64,000 nucleotides of DNA from Spongiactinospora rosea (GTDB lineage: Bacteria > Actinomycetota > Actinomycetes > Streptosporangiales > Streptosporangiaceae): the NCBI RefSeq assembly GCF_003315795.1, contig NZ_QMEY01000020.1, positions 104,960 through 168,959 on the forward strand, in the 5' to 3' direction. Positions 16,640-24,911 of the stretch are shown one piece after another; position 1 is the stretch's first letter; the number at the start of each line of letters is the position of its first letter. The position numbers and the translations under genes are program-made. The notes beneath the pieces were generated by a model. It did not search any database. It worked only from the letters and a program-made list of their open reading frames with translations, and was not told where the DNA came from.

Positions 16640-17725
16640 TCAGGCGTGCCGCAGGCGGTCCAGCGCGGCGGTGTCCCACAGCATGCCGTGGCCGGGACGG
16701 TCCGGCGGGGCCGCCACGCCTCCGCTGATCGGCAGCGTCTCGGCGAGCACTTCGTCGATCAGCGGGAAGTGCTCGATGTAGGCGCAGTTGGGGACGGCCG
16801 CCGCCAGGTTGACGTGCAGTTCCGGCAGGAAGTGCGGGGTGAGCACGGCGCCGAAGACCTCGGCCACCGCGCTGATCCGCAGCCATTCGGTGACGCCGCC
16901 GCACAGCGGCACGTCGGGTTGCAGCACGGACGCGGCGCCCTCGCGCAGGTAGTTCGCGAACTCGTGGCGGCCGTGCAGGTGCTCGCCGACCGCGACGGGG
17001 ACGCCCTGGCGGGTGGCGAGCTGGGCGTGCCCGGCCAGGTCATCGGCGGGCAGCGGCTCTTCCATCCAGTAGACGCCCAGGTCGTCGAGGCGGCGGCCGA
17101 GCCACACCGCGGTGGGCAGGTCCAGCCGCTCGTTGCAGTCGACCATGATCCGCAGGCCGTCGCCCAGCGCCTCGCGCACGGCCCGTACCCGGGCCACGTC
17201 CTCCTCCGCGCGGCGGGCGCCCACCCGCAGCTTGACCGCGTCGTAGCCTTCGGCGACGTACGTGCGCGAGCCCTCGATCAGCTCGTCCACCGACATCGCG
17301 TGGGTGGAACGGCCGCTGCCGTACACCGGGACGGTGTCGGTGTGCGCGCCGATGAACCGGTAGAGGGGCAGGCCGGCGCGGCGGGCGCACAGGTCCCACA
17401 CGGCGATGTCGGCGGCCGACAGCGCGGGCAGCGCCACCCCCCTGCCCAGCCTGCGGGTCGCGGCGGCGATCTCGTGCCAGCGGCGCGGCCAGGCGTCCAG
17501 TTCGGTGCCCTCGGCCTTCTCCTTGATCAGGCCGGTGAGCAGGGCGTACAGGGCCTCGGCGCCCCCGGTCAGGGCGTAGGTGAAGCCGGTGCCGGTGGCG
17601 CCTTCGTCGTCGGTGAGGGTGACGTGCAGCAGATCGACCTGGGTGGCGCCGGAGCCGCCGCGTCCCGCGCCGAGCGGGACGCGCACCCAGGACGTGCTCA
17701 GGTCGGTGATCGTCGGACGGCTCAC
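16640..17725 (-). CDS. enolase-superfamily enzyme (mandelate racemase / muconate lactonizing type)
   Basis: The 361-residue protein has the capping domain (1-125) and a TIM barrel. Metal ligands are visible as D196 (MVDCNE), E222 (MEEPLP) and E248 (VGEHLHG), with a catalytic-type H298 in LTPHFLPELH. The second-strand base motif reads K165-L-R167 rather than KxK. Such enzymes abstract a proton alpha to a carboxylate: racemases, acid-sugar dehydratases or cycloisomerases. GTG 17725 overlaps the stop of the upstream hydrolase gene (GTGA), so translation is coupled. With the MBL protein it probably forms a three-enzyme catabolic unit. A muconate-lactonizing or dehydratase role is possible but not decided. 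Confidence 0.9.
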   Translation of the reverse strand: MSRPTITDLSTSWVRVPLGAGRGGSGATQVDLLHVTLTDDEGATGTGFTYALTGGAEALYALLTGLIKEKAEGTELDAWPRRWHEIAAATRRLGRGVALPALSAADIAVWDLCARRAGLPLYRFIGAHTDTVPVYGSGRSTHAMSVDELIEGSRTYVAEGYDAVKLRVGARRAEEDVARVRAVREALGDGLRIMVDCNERLDLPTAVWLGRRLDDLGVYWMEEPLPADDLAGHAQLATRQGVPVAVGEHLHGRHEFANYLREGAASVLQPDVPLCGGVTEWLRISAVAEVFGAVLTPHFLPELHVNLAAAVPNCAYIEHFPLIDEVLAETLPISGGVAAPPDRPGHGMLWDTAALDRLRHA

Positions 17726-18864
17726 AGGACCTTTCCAATCCAGCCGATCAGGGCGTCGGCCATGACGGCGGTCAGCTCCGGCTGGCCGTTGAGGTAGTGC
17801 CGGCCGCCCTCCACCGCGGTGAGCAGCTTGTTGTCGTGCGGGACCGCGTCGTGCAACTGGCGGGCGTGGGAGGGGAAGCACGCCTGGTCGGCGGTGCCGT
17901 AGATGACGTGGACGGGGACGTCAACGGACGCGAGCCGGGCCGGGCCGTCGCCGTGCGAGGTCCGGATGGACCACTGGGACAGCCATGAGCGCAGGCTGGT
18001 CAGGTGGCCGAGGGTGGTGGGCCGCAGGTTGGCCTCGTACGGCTCGCCCCACAGCGTGCCGGGCGCGCGGTCGGAGGGGTCGATGGACAGGTCCACGTTG
18101 CGCGGGTCGGCGCAGGTGGCGTGGATCCTGATGGGCAGGTCGGTGACCTTGCCGTCGCTGCGCTCGGCCAGCTCGTCCAGCTTGGCGATCACCGTGTCGG
18201 TGATCCGGTCGTTGCGCGCCCGCTGCGCCGCGCGGTAGCGGGCCAGCCACTCCGCCGCGTACGGGGGGCCGTTGTGCGCGGCGAACATGTCCAGCTCGGG
18301 GTCGCGGTCGAAGGGGTCGTCCTCGTCGCGTACGGCGGGGTCGAGCCATTCGACCAGCAGGTTGGCCCGGCCGGGGTGGGCCATCAGCATGACCAGGGCG
18401 TCGGCGGGGGGCAGGTGGGCCTTGGTCAGGTCGGGGCCGCCGCCGTAGGGCGCGGCAGTGATGCTGGGATTGCGGGCCTGCTCCTGGTAGAGGGCCACCA
18501 GGCCGCCGCCGCCGGAGTTGCCGGCCAGGACGACCTTCTCGTATCCCTCCGCGCGCAGGTGGGTGATGACGGAGGCGATGTCGAGTACGCAGTTCTCCAG
18601 CAGCAGCACCGAGTCGTTGCCCAGGTAGCGGGTCGTCATGGCCACCGCGTCCACGCCGCGCTCGGCCCACGCGGCCAGGGCGTAGTGGCCGAGGAAGTTG
18701 GAGGAGGGATGGACCACCACCACGGCGGTGTCGGCACGCCGTCCGGGGTTCGCGCGTACCCGCGAGCACCACAAGACCCCGGCCATCCGCGCCACCCCGG
18801 AGTAGACCTCCGAGGCCGCGGCCGCCGTCCCGATGGGGACGGTGAGCAGCTCCCGCTCAGCCAT
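17722..18864 (-). CDS. alpha/beta hydrolase
   Basis: The 380-residue protein has the alpha/beta-hydrolase nucleophile elbow GNSGGGG (serine near residue 117), a cap region of about 130 residues, a late acid in YGTADQACFP and a catalytic-type histidine in EGGRHYLNG. It is the first gene of a three-gene minus-strand unit with the enolase-superfamily and MBL genes, joined by a 4-base overlap. Esterase, lactonase or C-C hydrolase activity on an aromatic-pathway intermediate is inferred from context only. The promoter region upstream carries two copies of the AT-rich half-site described for this island. Confidence 0.88.
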   Translation of the reverse strand: MAERELLTVPIGTAAAASEVYSGVARMAGVLWCSRVRANPGRRADTAVVVVHPSSNFLGHYALAAWAERGVDAVAMTTRYLGNDSVLLLENCVLDIASVITHLRAEGYEKVVLAGNSGGGGLVALYQEQARNPSITAAPYGGGPDLTKAHLPPADALVMLMAHPGRANLLVEWLDPAVRDEDDPFDRDPELDMFAAHNGPPYAAEWLARYRAAQRARNDRITDTVIAKLDELAERSDGKVTDLPIRIHATCADPRNVDLSIDPSDRAPGTLWGEPYEANLRPTTLGHLTSLRSWLSQWSIRTSHGDGPARLASVDVPVHVIYGTADQACFPSHARQLHDAVPHDNKLLTAVEGGRHYLNGQPELTAVMADALIGWIGKVL

Positions 18865-18888
18865 GTTCCGACCACCTCACCTGCGCTC

Positions 18889-18921
18889 GATTAACGGTTA
18901 AGCTCACCATATATCGGTAAC
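18889..18921. promoter_or_regulatory. candidate IclR half-sites upstream of the hydrolase operon
   Basis: GATTAACGGTTAA (18889-18901) and ATATATCGGTAAC (18909-18921) share the TCGGT/ACGGT half-site with the exact ACCGAATATCGGT copies at 19826 and 27135. They lie 25-57 bases before the hydrolase ATG. Confidence 0.55.
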
Positions 18922-19012
18922 TTTCACCCTAGCGCACCCCTTGGCGTCTTGACAGTGGCCCGGGTGGCTTCCGAGGATGCGCCTAACACAAGCGCTCGAA
19001 CTACGAATACGG

Positions 19013-19031
19013 CAACCGGATAACGGTTAAG
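19013..19031. promoter_or_regulatory. candidate IclR operator at the peroxiredoxin start
   Basis: AACCG-GATAA-CGGTT forms an inverted repeat overlapping the AAGGAG ribosome site of the peroxiredoxin gene. It resembles the other AT-rich sites in this island. Confidence 0.55.
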
Positions 19032-19042
19032 GAGATGGTGCC

Positions 19043-19699
19043 GTGCAATCGCTCAACGAGATCCTCGCCGCCAAGGCCGCCTCGGTACAGCGGCCCGAGG
19101 AGGCCAAGCAGGCCATCAACGAGGCGTTCGCCGAGATCGAGGCCGCCGGTCTCGTCCCGGGGGTGGAGGTCGGGGAGAAGGCCCCCGACTTCGTGCTGCC
19201 CAACGCCCTGGGGTCCAAGGTACGGCTTTCCGACCGGCTCGCGGAGGGGCCGGTCGTCCTGATCTTCTATCGCGGCTCCTGGTGCCCGTACTGCAACCTT
19301 GAGCTGGCCGCCTACCAGGCGGTTCTGCCCGAGTTCCGGGAGGCGGGGGCCCGGCTGGTGGCGGTGAGCCCGCAGTTGCCCGACGACGCTTTGTCCATGC
19401 AGGAGAAGCACGACCTGGCCTATGACGTGCTGTCCGACGCCGAGCAGGAGGTGATGGCGGCTTACCGGGTGAAGTTCGAGCTGCCCGAGAAGATCAAGCC
19501 GCACCTGCTGGACGCCACCGCCGCCGCGCTCGCCCGCCAGCAGCCCGACGGCCGGTGGAGCCTGCCGGTGCCCGCGACGTTCGTGCTGGACACCTCCGGC
19601 ATCGTGCGCGCCCGGCACGTGACGATGAACTACCGGACCCGGATGGAACCCGCCGAAGCCCTGCGCGCCGTGCGCGAGATCCGCGCCGCCGCCGACTGA
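19043..19699 (+). CDS. peroxiredoxin-like protein (AhpC/TSA, CPYC motif)
   Basis: The 218-residue protein has a thioredoxin fold with GSWCPYCN (C81, C84) after VVLIFYR, followed by the PATFVLDTSGIVRARHV strand typical of redoxin domains. A helical N-terminal extension of 40 residues precedes the domain. It probably reduces peroxides or disulfides in the cytoplasm. It stands between the hydrolase operon and the Liv-type importer, divergent from the former, and its start (GTG) overlaps a candidate operator, so it appears co-regulated with catabolism. Oxygenase side products would explain a need for peroxide removal; that is inference. Confidence 0.9.
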   Translation: MQSLNEILAAKAASVQRPEEAKQAINEAFAEIEAAGLVPGVEVGEKAPDFVLPNALGSKVRLSDRLAEGPVVLIFYRGSWCPYCNLELAAYQAVLPEFREAGARLVAVSPQLPDDALSMQEKHDLAYDVLSDAEQEVMAAYRVKFELPEKIKPHLLDATAAALARQQPDGRWSLPVPATFVLDTSGIVRARHVTMNYRTRMEPAEALRAVREIRAAAD

Positions 19700-19719
19700 C
19701 CTTCCTTCCCCACTCCCCC

Positions 19720-19751
19720 GGGGGCGGCGAAACGGCCGTTTCGCCGCCCCC
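19720..19751 (+). terminator. hairpin terminator after the peroxiredoxin gene
   Basis: GGGGGCGGCGAAACGG (19720-19735) is followed directly by its exact complement CCGTTTCGCCGCCCCC (19736-19751), a 16-base palindrome starting 20 bases after the stop. In practice the central CGGCCG would form the loop. Confidence 0.8.
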
Positions 19752-19825
19752 GCATCATTCCCGTTGCCATTCGGCCATCCTCTTGACACGCCAGATGGGC
19801 CACAGCACGATAGTCGCACAGTGTG

Positions 19826-19838
19826 ACCGAATATCGGT
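19826..19838. promoter_or_regulatory. candidate IclR operator upstream of the Liv-type importer
   Basis: ACCGAATATCGGT is an odd-length palindrome with arms ACCGA and TCGGT. The identical 13-mer occurs at 27135 before the hydroxylase gene. It lies 102 bases before the binding-protein ATG. Confidence 0.7.
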
Positions 19839-19939
19839 TGCCGGTTGCCCTCTCCCCACGACCACCTCGTGATCTCTACTGCCCCGCGGCCACGCGTCTC
19901 CGACGGGACGCGGACCCGTACCGGCACGAAAGGGGACGC

Positions 19940-21202
19940 ATGCCATCCCGCACGCTCCGTATGGCCGCCGCGCTGAGCGTGGCCACCCTCGCAATCACCA
20001 CCGTGGCCGCCTGCTCCAGCAAGGCCGAGACCAGCGCTGAGGACTCCGGTGGCATGCCCACGGGGCCCGGTGTGGACGCCTCCAGCATCAACCTGGGCCT
20101 GCTCACCGACATCACCGGGCCGTTCGCCGCGATCGACAAGCAGCAGAACCTCGGGGTGAAGCTCTACTGGGACGCCAAGAACGCCGCGGGCGGCGTCTGC
20201 GACGGCCGCAAGGTCAACCTGGTGACCCGCGACCACGGCTATGACCCGCAGAAGGCGGTGTCGCTGTACTCGGACATGGCCCAGCAGGTCCTGGCCCTGC
20301 AGATCACCGTCGGCTCGCCGACCACCCTGGCCGTGCTGCCCAAGCTGGAGCAGGACAAGGTGCTCGCGGTGTCGATGGGCTGGTCCCCCAGCGTCAAGGA
20401 CAGCGAGTCCATCATCATCCCCGGCACCACCTACGACATCGAGATGGTGAACGCGGTCGGCTACCTGATCGAGGAGAACAAGCTGGCCAAGGGCGACAAG
20501 ATCGGTTACATCTACCTCAAGGGCGACTACGGAGAGCCCGGCCTGGCGGGGGCCACCTTCGCCGCGGAGGCCAACGGCATGTCCGTTGTCGGCCAGCAGA
20601 TCGACCCGACGGTCAGCGACCTCTCCGGCCAGGTCAAGAAGATGGCCGACGCGGGCGTCAAGGCGCTGTTCGTGAGCGCGTCCGGGCGGCAGGTCTCCTC
20701 CGCGGCGGCCGTCGCCGACGTCGAGGGCCTGGACGTGCCGATCGTGGCCGCCGCCCCCGGCTTCTCCCCCGAGTCGCTGACCACCGGCGCGGGCACGGCC
20801 ATGGAGAAGAACATGCTCGTGGTCGGCTCGGCCGCGCCGTTCGCCGGCGAGGGCGCCGGTCCGGAGCAGGTCAGGAACCTGTACGCCAAGTCCGGCGAGA
20901 AGTCGATCACCCCCAGCCTCTGGGTCACCCTCGGCTACGCGGCGGCCAGCGTGATGGACCAGGCCATCACCCAGGCGTGCGAGAACAAGGACCTCAGCAG
21001 GGAGGGCCTGTCCAAGGCGTTCCGGCAGAAGGGCTCCTACGACACCCAGCAGACCACCGTGCCGCTGGACTTCTCCAAGCCGGGCGTCTCCCCCTCCACC
21101 GAGACCTTCATCCTGAAGCCGTCCAAGGGCGCCGAGGGCGGCCTGGAACTGGTCAAGAGCGGATACACCGGTCCGGACACGGCGAAGTACCAGGCGCGAT
21201 GA
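19940..21202 (+). CDS. Liv-type ABC transporter, substrate-binding lipoprotein
   Basis: The 420-residue protein starts with a lipoprotein signal ending in TTVAAC (lipid cysteine near residue 24) and then the type I periplasmic fold of Peripla_BP_6 (INLGLLTDITGPFAAIDKQQ near residue 51; VNLVTRDHGYDPQKAV near 95). ATG 19940 follows AAAGGGGA. A longer frame to 19823 lacks a ribosome site. Binding proteins of this group take branched-chain amino acids, amides, urea or aromatic acids. Being inside an aromatic-degradation island, an aromatic acid is the likeliest ligand (inference). The stop overlaps the next ATG (ATGA). Confidence 0.93.
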   Translation: MPSRTLRMAAALSVATLAITTVAACSSKAETSAEDSGGMPTGPGVDASSINLGLLTDITGPFAAIDKQQNLGVKLYWDAKNAAGGVCDGRKVNLVTRDHGYDPQKAVSLYSDMAQQVLALQITVGSPTTLAVLPKLEQDKVLAVSMGWSPSVKDSESIIIPGTTYDIEMVNAVGYLIEENKLAKGDKIGYIYLKGDYGEPGLAGATFAAEANGMSVVGQQIDPTVSDLSGQVKKMADAGVKALFVSASGRQVSSAAAVADVEGLDVPIVAAAPGFSPESLTTGAGTAMEKNMLVVGSAAPFAGEGAGPEQVRNLYAKSGEKSITPSLWVTLGYAAASVMDQAITQACENKDLSREGLSKAFRQKGSYDTQQTTVPLDFSKPGVSPSTETFILKPSKGAEGGLELVKSGYTGPDTAKYQAR

Positions 21203-22002
21203 CCACACCGGGTACAGACGGTCCACTGCTGTCCGTGCGCGGCCTCGGGGTGCGCTACGGAGACGCGGTGACCGCCCTGCGAGACGTCAGCGTCGACGTC
21301 CCGCAGGGCGGCATCGTGGCCGTACTCGGCAGCAACGGCGCCGGCAAGTCCACACTGCTGCGCGCGATCTCCGGGGTGCTGACCCGCCAGGCCGGGCGGA
21401 TGACCGGCGGTGAGATCCGGTTCGCCGGGGAGCGCATCGACGGCGTGGGCGCCGAGCGCCGGGTCAAGTCCGGCATCGTGCAGGTCCCCGAGGGACGCCG
21501 GGTCTTCGCCCATCTGACCGTCCAGGAGAACCTGCGCGCGGGCCGGTACGGCAACCCGAAAGGCAAGCGGCCCGGCGACCTGGAGCGGGTGTACGACCTG
21601 TTCCCCGTGCTCGGCGAACGCCGCAGGCAGGCCGCGGGCCTGCTGTCCGGCGGCGAGCAGCAGATGCTCGCCATCGGGCGGGCGCTGATGGCCGAACCTC
21701 GGCTGCTGCTGCTGGACGAGCCGTCCCTGGGCCTCGCCCCGAAGATCATCGACCGGATCGTGGACCTGCTGCGCGAGATCCACGGCCAGGGAACGGCGAT
21801 GCTCGTCGTCGAGCAGAACGCGGCGGTCGCGCTGGAGCTCGCCGAGCACGCCTACGTCCTGGCGGTGGGCGAGGTGGCGATCGAGGGGCCGGCCGAGCGC
21901 CTGCGCGGCGATGACCGGGTCCGCCGCCTGTACCTGGGCGGGGAACCCGACGAGGAGATCGCCGCCACGGTCCCCGGTGACGTACGAGGAGGCATGCCAT
22001 GA
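21199..22002 (+). CDS. Liv-type ABC transporter, ATP-binding protein (LivF-like)
   Basis: The 267-residue ATPase has Walker A GSNGAGKST, signature LSGGEQQMLAIGRAL, Walker B LLLLDEPSLGLAPKII and VVEQNAAVALELAEHAYVL, all hallmarks of LivF. The GIVQVPEGRRVFAHLTVQEN segment is also LivF-specific. It overlaps both neighbours by 4 bases, so all five transporter genes are translationally linked. It energises the two permeases encoded downstream. Confidence 0.94.
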   Translation: MTTPGTDGPLLSVRGLGVRYGDAVTALRDVSVDVPQGGIVAVLGSNGAGKSTLLRAISGVLTRQAGRMTGGEIRFAGERIDGVGAERRVKSGIVQVPEGRRVFAHLTVQENLRAGRYGNPKGKRPGDLERVYDLFPVLGERRRQAAGLLSGGEQQMLAIGRALMAEPRLLLLDEPSLGLAPKIIDRIVDLLREIHGQGTAMLVVEQNAAVALELAEHAYVLAVGEVAIEGPAERLRGDDRVRRLYLGGEPDEEIAATVPGDVRGGMP

Positions 22003-22814
22003 CCGCGCCCGGCGCCCGCCTGCAGGTCAGCGATGTCACGGTCCGGTTCGCCGGGGTGACGGCGCTTTCCGGCGTCACCTTCACCGCCGAGCCCGGCACC
22101 ATCCACGCGGTCATCGGCCCCAACGGCGCGGGCAAGTCGTCGCTGTTCAACGTGCTGTCCGGGATCTACAAGCCCGCCGAGGGCAGCGTGCGGGTGGACG
22201 GCAGCGAGCTGGTCGGGCTCGCGCCGCACCGGGTGACGGGCCTGGGCGTCGGCCGGGCGTTCCAGAACGCGTCCATGTTCGCCGGGCTCACCGTGGAGGA
22301 GAACCTGCTGCTCGGCCGGCACCGGCTGGGCAGGGGCGGGGTGTTCGGGGCCGGGCTGCGCCTGCCGTACGCCCGCCGCTCCGAACGCGAGGCCAGGGCC
22401 AAGGTGCGCGAGGTCGCCGAATTCCTCGGCGTGGACCACCTGCTCCCGCTGCCCGCGGCCGAACTCCCCTACGGCGAGGCCAAGCGGGTGGACATCGCGC
22501 GCGCCCTGGCCACCGAGCCGCGCCTGCTGCTGCTGGACGAGCCCGCGGCCGGCATGCACACCCACGAGAAGGTCGAGGTCCGCGACACCATCCGCCGGAT
22601 CGCCGCCGAGCGGCAGATCACCGTCCTTCTCGTCGAGCACGACATGGGGCTGGTGATGGGCATCTCCGAGCAGGTGACCGTGCTCGACTTCGGCCAGGTC
22701 GTGCTCACCGGACCCCCTGACCAGGTCACCGCGGACGACGCGGTGATCGCCGCCTACCTCGGCAGGGCCGGCGCCGCGAAAAAGGAACGTTCCGAGTCCG
22801 AGCCGCCATCCTAG
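21999..22814 (+). CDS. Liv-type ABC transporter, ATP-binding protein (LivG-like)
   Basis: The 271-residue ATPase has Walker A GPNGAGKSS, the LivG-type signature LPYGEAKRVDIARAL in place of LSGGQ, Walker B LLLLDEPAAGMHTHE and VEHDMGLVMGISEQV. It pairs with the LivF-like ATPase encoded immediately upstream (ATGA overlap). The lysine-rich C-terminal tail (AAKKERSESEPPS) is short and probably flexible. Confidence 0.94.
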   Translation: MTAPGARLQVSDVTVRFAGVTALSGVTFTAEPGTIHAVIGPNGAGKSSLFNVLSGIYKPAEGSVRVDGSELVGLAPHRVTGLGVGRAFQNASMFAGLTVEENLLLGRHRLGRGGVFGAGLRLPYARRSEREARAKVREVAEFLGVDHLLPLPAAELPYGEAKRVDIARALATEPRLLLLDEPAAGMHTHEKVEVRDTIRRIAAERQITVLLVEHDMGLVMGISEQVTVLDFGQVVLTGPPDQVTADDAVIAAYLGRAGAAKKERSESEPPS

Positions 22815-22825
22815 GAGCCGGTTTC

Positions 22826-23725
22826 ATGGCACAACTTCTCTCGATGCTGGTGGAGGGCGCGTCACTCGGTGCCGTGTACGCGCTCGTCGCCCTGGGCATC
22901 GTCGTCATCTACAAATCGTCCAGCGTAGTGAACTTCGCCCAGCCCAGCCTGCTGATGTTCGGCACGTACGTGACGGCCAGCGCCTACAGCCTGCACGGGC
23001 TGTCGTTCTGGGCCGCGCTCCCGCTGGGCATCGCCGCCGCCGCGGTCCTGGCCGTGCTGGTCGACCGGGTGCTAGTCGCCAGGTTCCGCAGGACGCAGGC
23101 GGTGGTCGCGGCGAGCATCATGACCATCGGCCTGGACGTGGTGCTGCTGACCGAGGTCGACCGGCGGATCGGCTCGCAGATCCTCACCACCGGCGACCCG
23201 TGGGGCAACGACGTGGTGCGGTTCCTGGGCATCGGCGTCGCCGAGGCGCGGATCGCCGCGCTGGTCGTCAGCGTGCTGCTGCTGGTGCTCTTCCAGCTCT
23301 GGCTGCACCGCAGCGACTTCGGCGTGGCGATGCGGGCCACGGCCGAGGACCCGGAGACGGCCTCGCTGATGGGCATCCGGCTCGGCCGGGTGTCGGCGAC
23401 GGCGTGGGCCGTGGCCGGGGCGCTGGCGGTGTGCGCGGGCCTGTTCATCGTGGCCTATCCGAGCCCGGGCCTGGACACCTCGGTGGAGGCCGTGGCGCTG
23501 CGCGCGCTGCCCGCGGCGATCATCGGCGGGCTGGACTCCACCACCGGCGCCATCGCCGGCGGCCTGCTGGTCGGGCTGAGCGAGGTCCTGGTCCGCGGGT
23601 ACGGCGACCACCTCGCCTTCCTCGGCCAGGGGTTCGAGGAGACCGCGCCGTACGTGCTGATGCTGGTGATCCTGCTGGCCAGGCCCGCGGGGCTGTTCGG
23701 GATACGGGAGGCGGTCCGTGTTTAG
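22826..23725 (+). CDS. Liv-type ABC transporter, permease (LivH-like)
   Basis: The 299-residue protein has about eight hydrophobic segments and the LivH N-terminal pattern GASLGAVYALVALGIVVIYK followed by VVNFAQPSLLMFGTY. The EAA-like loop is ATAEDPETASLMGIRLGRV. GGAGCC before the ATG is only a moderate ribosome site. It overlaps the LivM-like gene by 8 bases. It forms half of the membrane channel. Confidence 0.93.
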   Translation: MAQLLSMLVEGASLGAVYALVALGIVVIYKSSSVVNFAQPSLLMFGTYVTASAYSLHGLSFWAALPLGIAAAAVLAVLVDRVLVARFRRTQAVVAASIMTIGLDVVLLTEVDRRIGSQILTTGDPWGNDVVRFLGIGVAEARIAALVVSVLLLVLFQLWLHRSDFGVAMRATAEDPETASLMGIRLGRVSATAWAVAGALAVCAGLFIVAYPSPGLDTSVEAVALRALPAAIIGGLDSTTGAIAGGLLVGLSEVLVRGYGDHLAFLGQGFEETAPYVLMLVILLARPAGLFGIREAVRV

Positions 23726-24839
23726 GGCGGCGTTGACCTCATCCACGCAGGGGCGCACGGGCGTCCGCCGGCGGGTGCCGGTGGCGATCGTGGCGGGCGT
23801 GGTCCTGCTCGCGATCCCCGTGTACGCCGACCGGTTCTGGCTCAACCTCGGGTCCTTCGCCTTCGCCGCCGCCATCGGCGCGGTCGGGCTGATGATCCTG
23901 GTCGGGCGGGTCGGCCAGCTCTCCCTGGCGCACTCGTTCTTCCTGGCCGTGGGCGCCTACGGGTACATCTGGCTCAGTTCCCCGGCCGGGGAGGAGTCGT
24001 GGGGCCTCGGGTTGCCCAGCCTGCCCGCCGCGGTGATCGCGGTGGCGCTCGCCGGGCTGGCGGGGCTGGCCTTCAGCCCGCTGGCCGGCCGGTTGAAGGG
24101 CATCTATCTGGGCGTCGCCTCGCTGGCGCTAGTGTTCATCGGCCAGCACGTGCTGTTCACCGCCGAGCCGCTGACCGGCGGCTACAACGGGCGCAACGTG
24201 CCGGAGCTGACCATCGGCTCCTTCCAGGTGTTCGGCGTCGAGCCGGAGCTGTCGGTGTTCGGGGTGCCGCTGCGCCAGGCCGAGCGCGGGTGGTACGTCA
24301 CCCTGCTCATCCTGGTGCTGACCACGGTGTTCGCCGTGCTGGTGCTGCGCAGCCGGGTGGGCAGGGCGTTCGCCGCGATCCGCGACGGCGAGGTGCACGC
24401 GGCGGCGCTGGGCGTGCGGGTGGCCAGGTACCGATCGGTCGCCTTCACCCTGTCCAGCGTGTACGCGGGCCTGGCCGGGGTGTTGCTGGCGCTGCTGTTC
24501 GAGCGGGTGGTGCCGGAGTACTGGGACCTGTTCCTGTCGCTGGAGTACCTGGCGATGGTGGTGATCGGCGGGCAGGCGTCGGTGGCGGGGGCGATCGCCG
24601 GAGCGGCGTTCGTGTCCTCGCTGCCGTTGCTGCTGCAGCGCTACAGCGATGCGATCCCGGGCATGGGCGGCGCGGTGTCCGACTTCGGGCCCTCCTATGT
24701 CGCGCAGATCCTCTACGGCGGCATGATCGTGCTCATCCTGTACTACGAGCCGAAGGGGCTGGCGGCCCTGGCCACCCGGGCGCGCAAGGCGCTGACGCCC
24801 CGCCGTGCCGTGGCCGCCGAGCGCACACCGGCCTCCTGA
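23718..24839 (+). CDS. Liv-type ABC transporter, permease (LivM-like)
   Basis: The 373-residue protein starts at GTG 23718, inside the end of the LivH-like gene. It shows the LivM pattern (GAVGLMILVGRVGQLSLAHS; RSRVGRAFAAIRDGEVHAAA, the EAA loop; LEYLAMVVIGGQASVAGAIA). It has about nine to ten hydrophobic segments and a basic C-terminus. It completes the importer and is the last gene before a strong hairpin terminator. Confidence 0.93.
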   Translation: MFRAALTSSTQGRTGVRRRVPVAIVAGVVLLAIPVYADRFWLNLGSFAFAAAIGAVGLMILVGRVGQLSLAHSFFLAVGAYGYIWLSSPAGEESWGLGLPSLPAAVIAVALAGLAGLAFSPLAGRLKGIYLGVASLALVFIGQHVLFTAEPLTGGYNGRNVPELTIGSFQVFGVEPELSVFGVPLRQAERGWYVTLLILVLTTVFAVLVLRSRVGRAFAAIRDGEVHAAALGVRVARYRSVAFTLSSVYAGLAGVLLALLFERVVPEYWDLFLSLEYLAMVVIGGQASVAGAIAGAAFVSSLPLLLQRYSDAIPGMGGAVSDFGPSYVAQILYGGMIVLILYYEPKGLAALATRARKALTPRRAVAAERTPAS

Positions 24840-24865
24840 GGCCGGCAGGCTCCCCGGACGGCGAA

Positions 24866-24893
24866 GGGCCCCGCGACCGTGGTCGCGGGGCCC
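24866..24893. terminator. bidirectional hairpin between the importer and hmgA
   Basis: GGGCCCCGCGACC (24866-24878) and GGTCGCGGGGCCC (24881-24893) are exact complements. The hairpin lies 27 bases after the LivM-like stop and 19 bases beyond the end of the convergent dioxygenase gene, so it can serve both. Confidence 0.85.
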
Positions 24894-24911
24894 CAAGCGG
24901 GGGCCGGGCGT

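Noticed and set aside
15761..17797. 678-codon open frame opposite the MBL and enolase-superfamily genes
   Set aside because: It crosses two real genes in antisense and shows no recognisable family or start signal.
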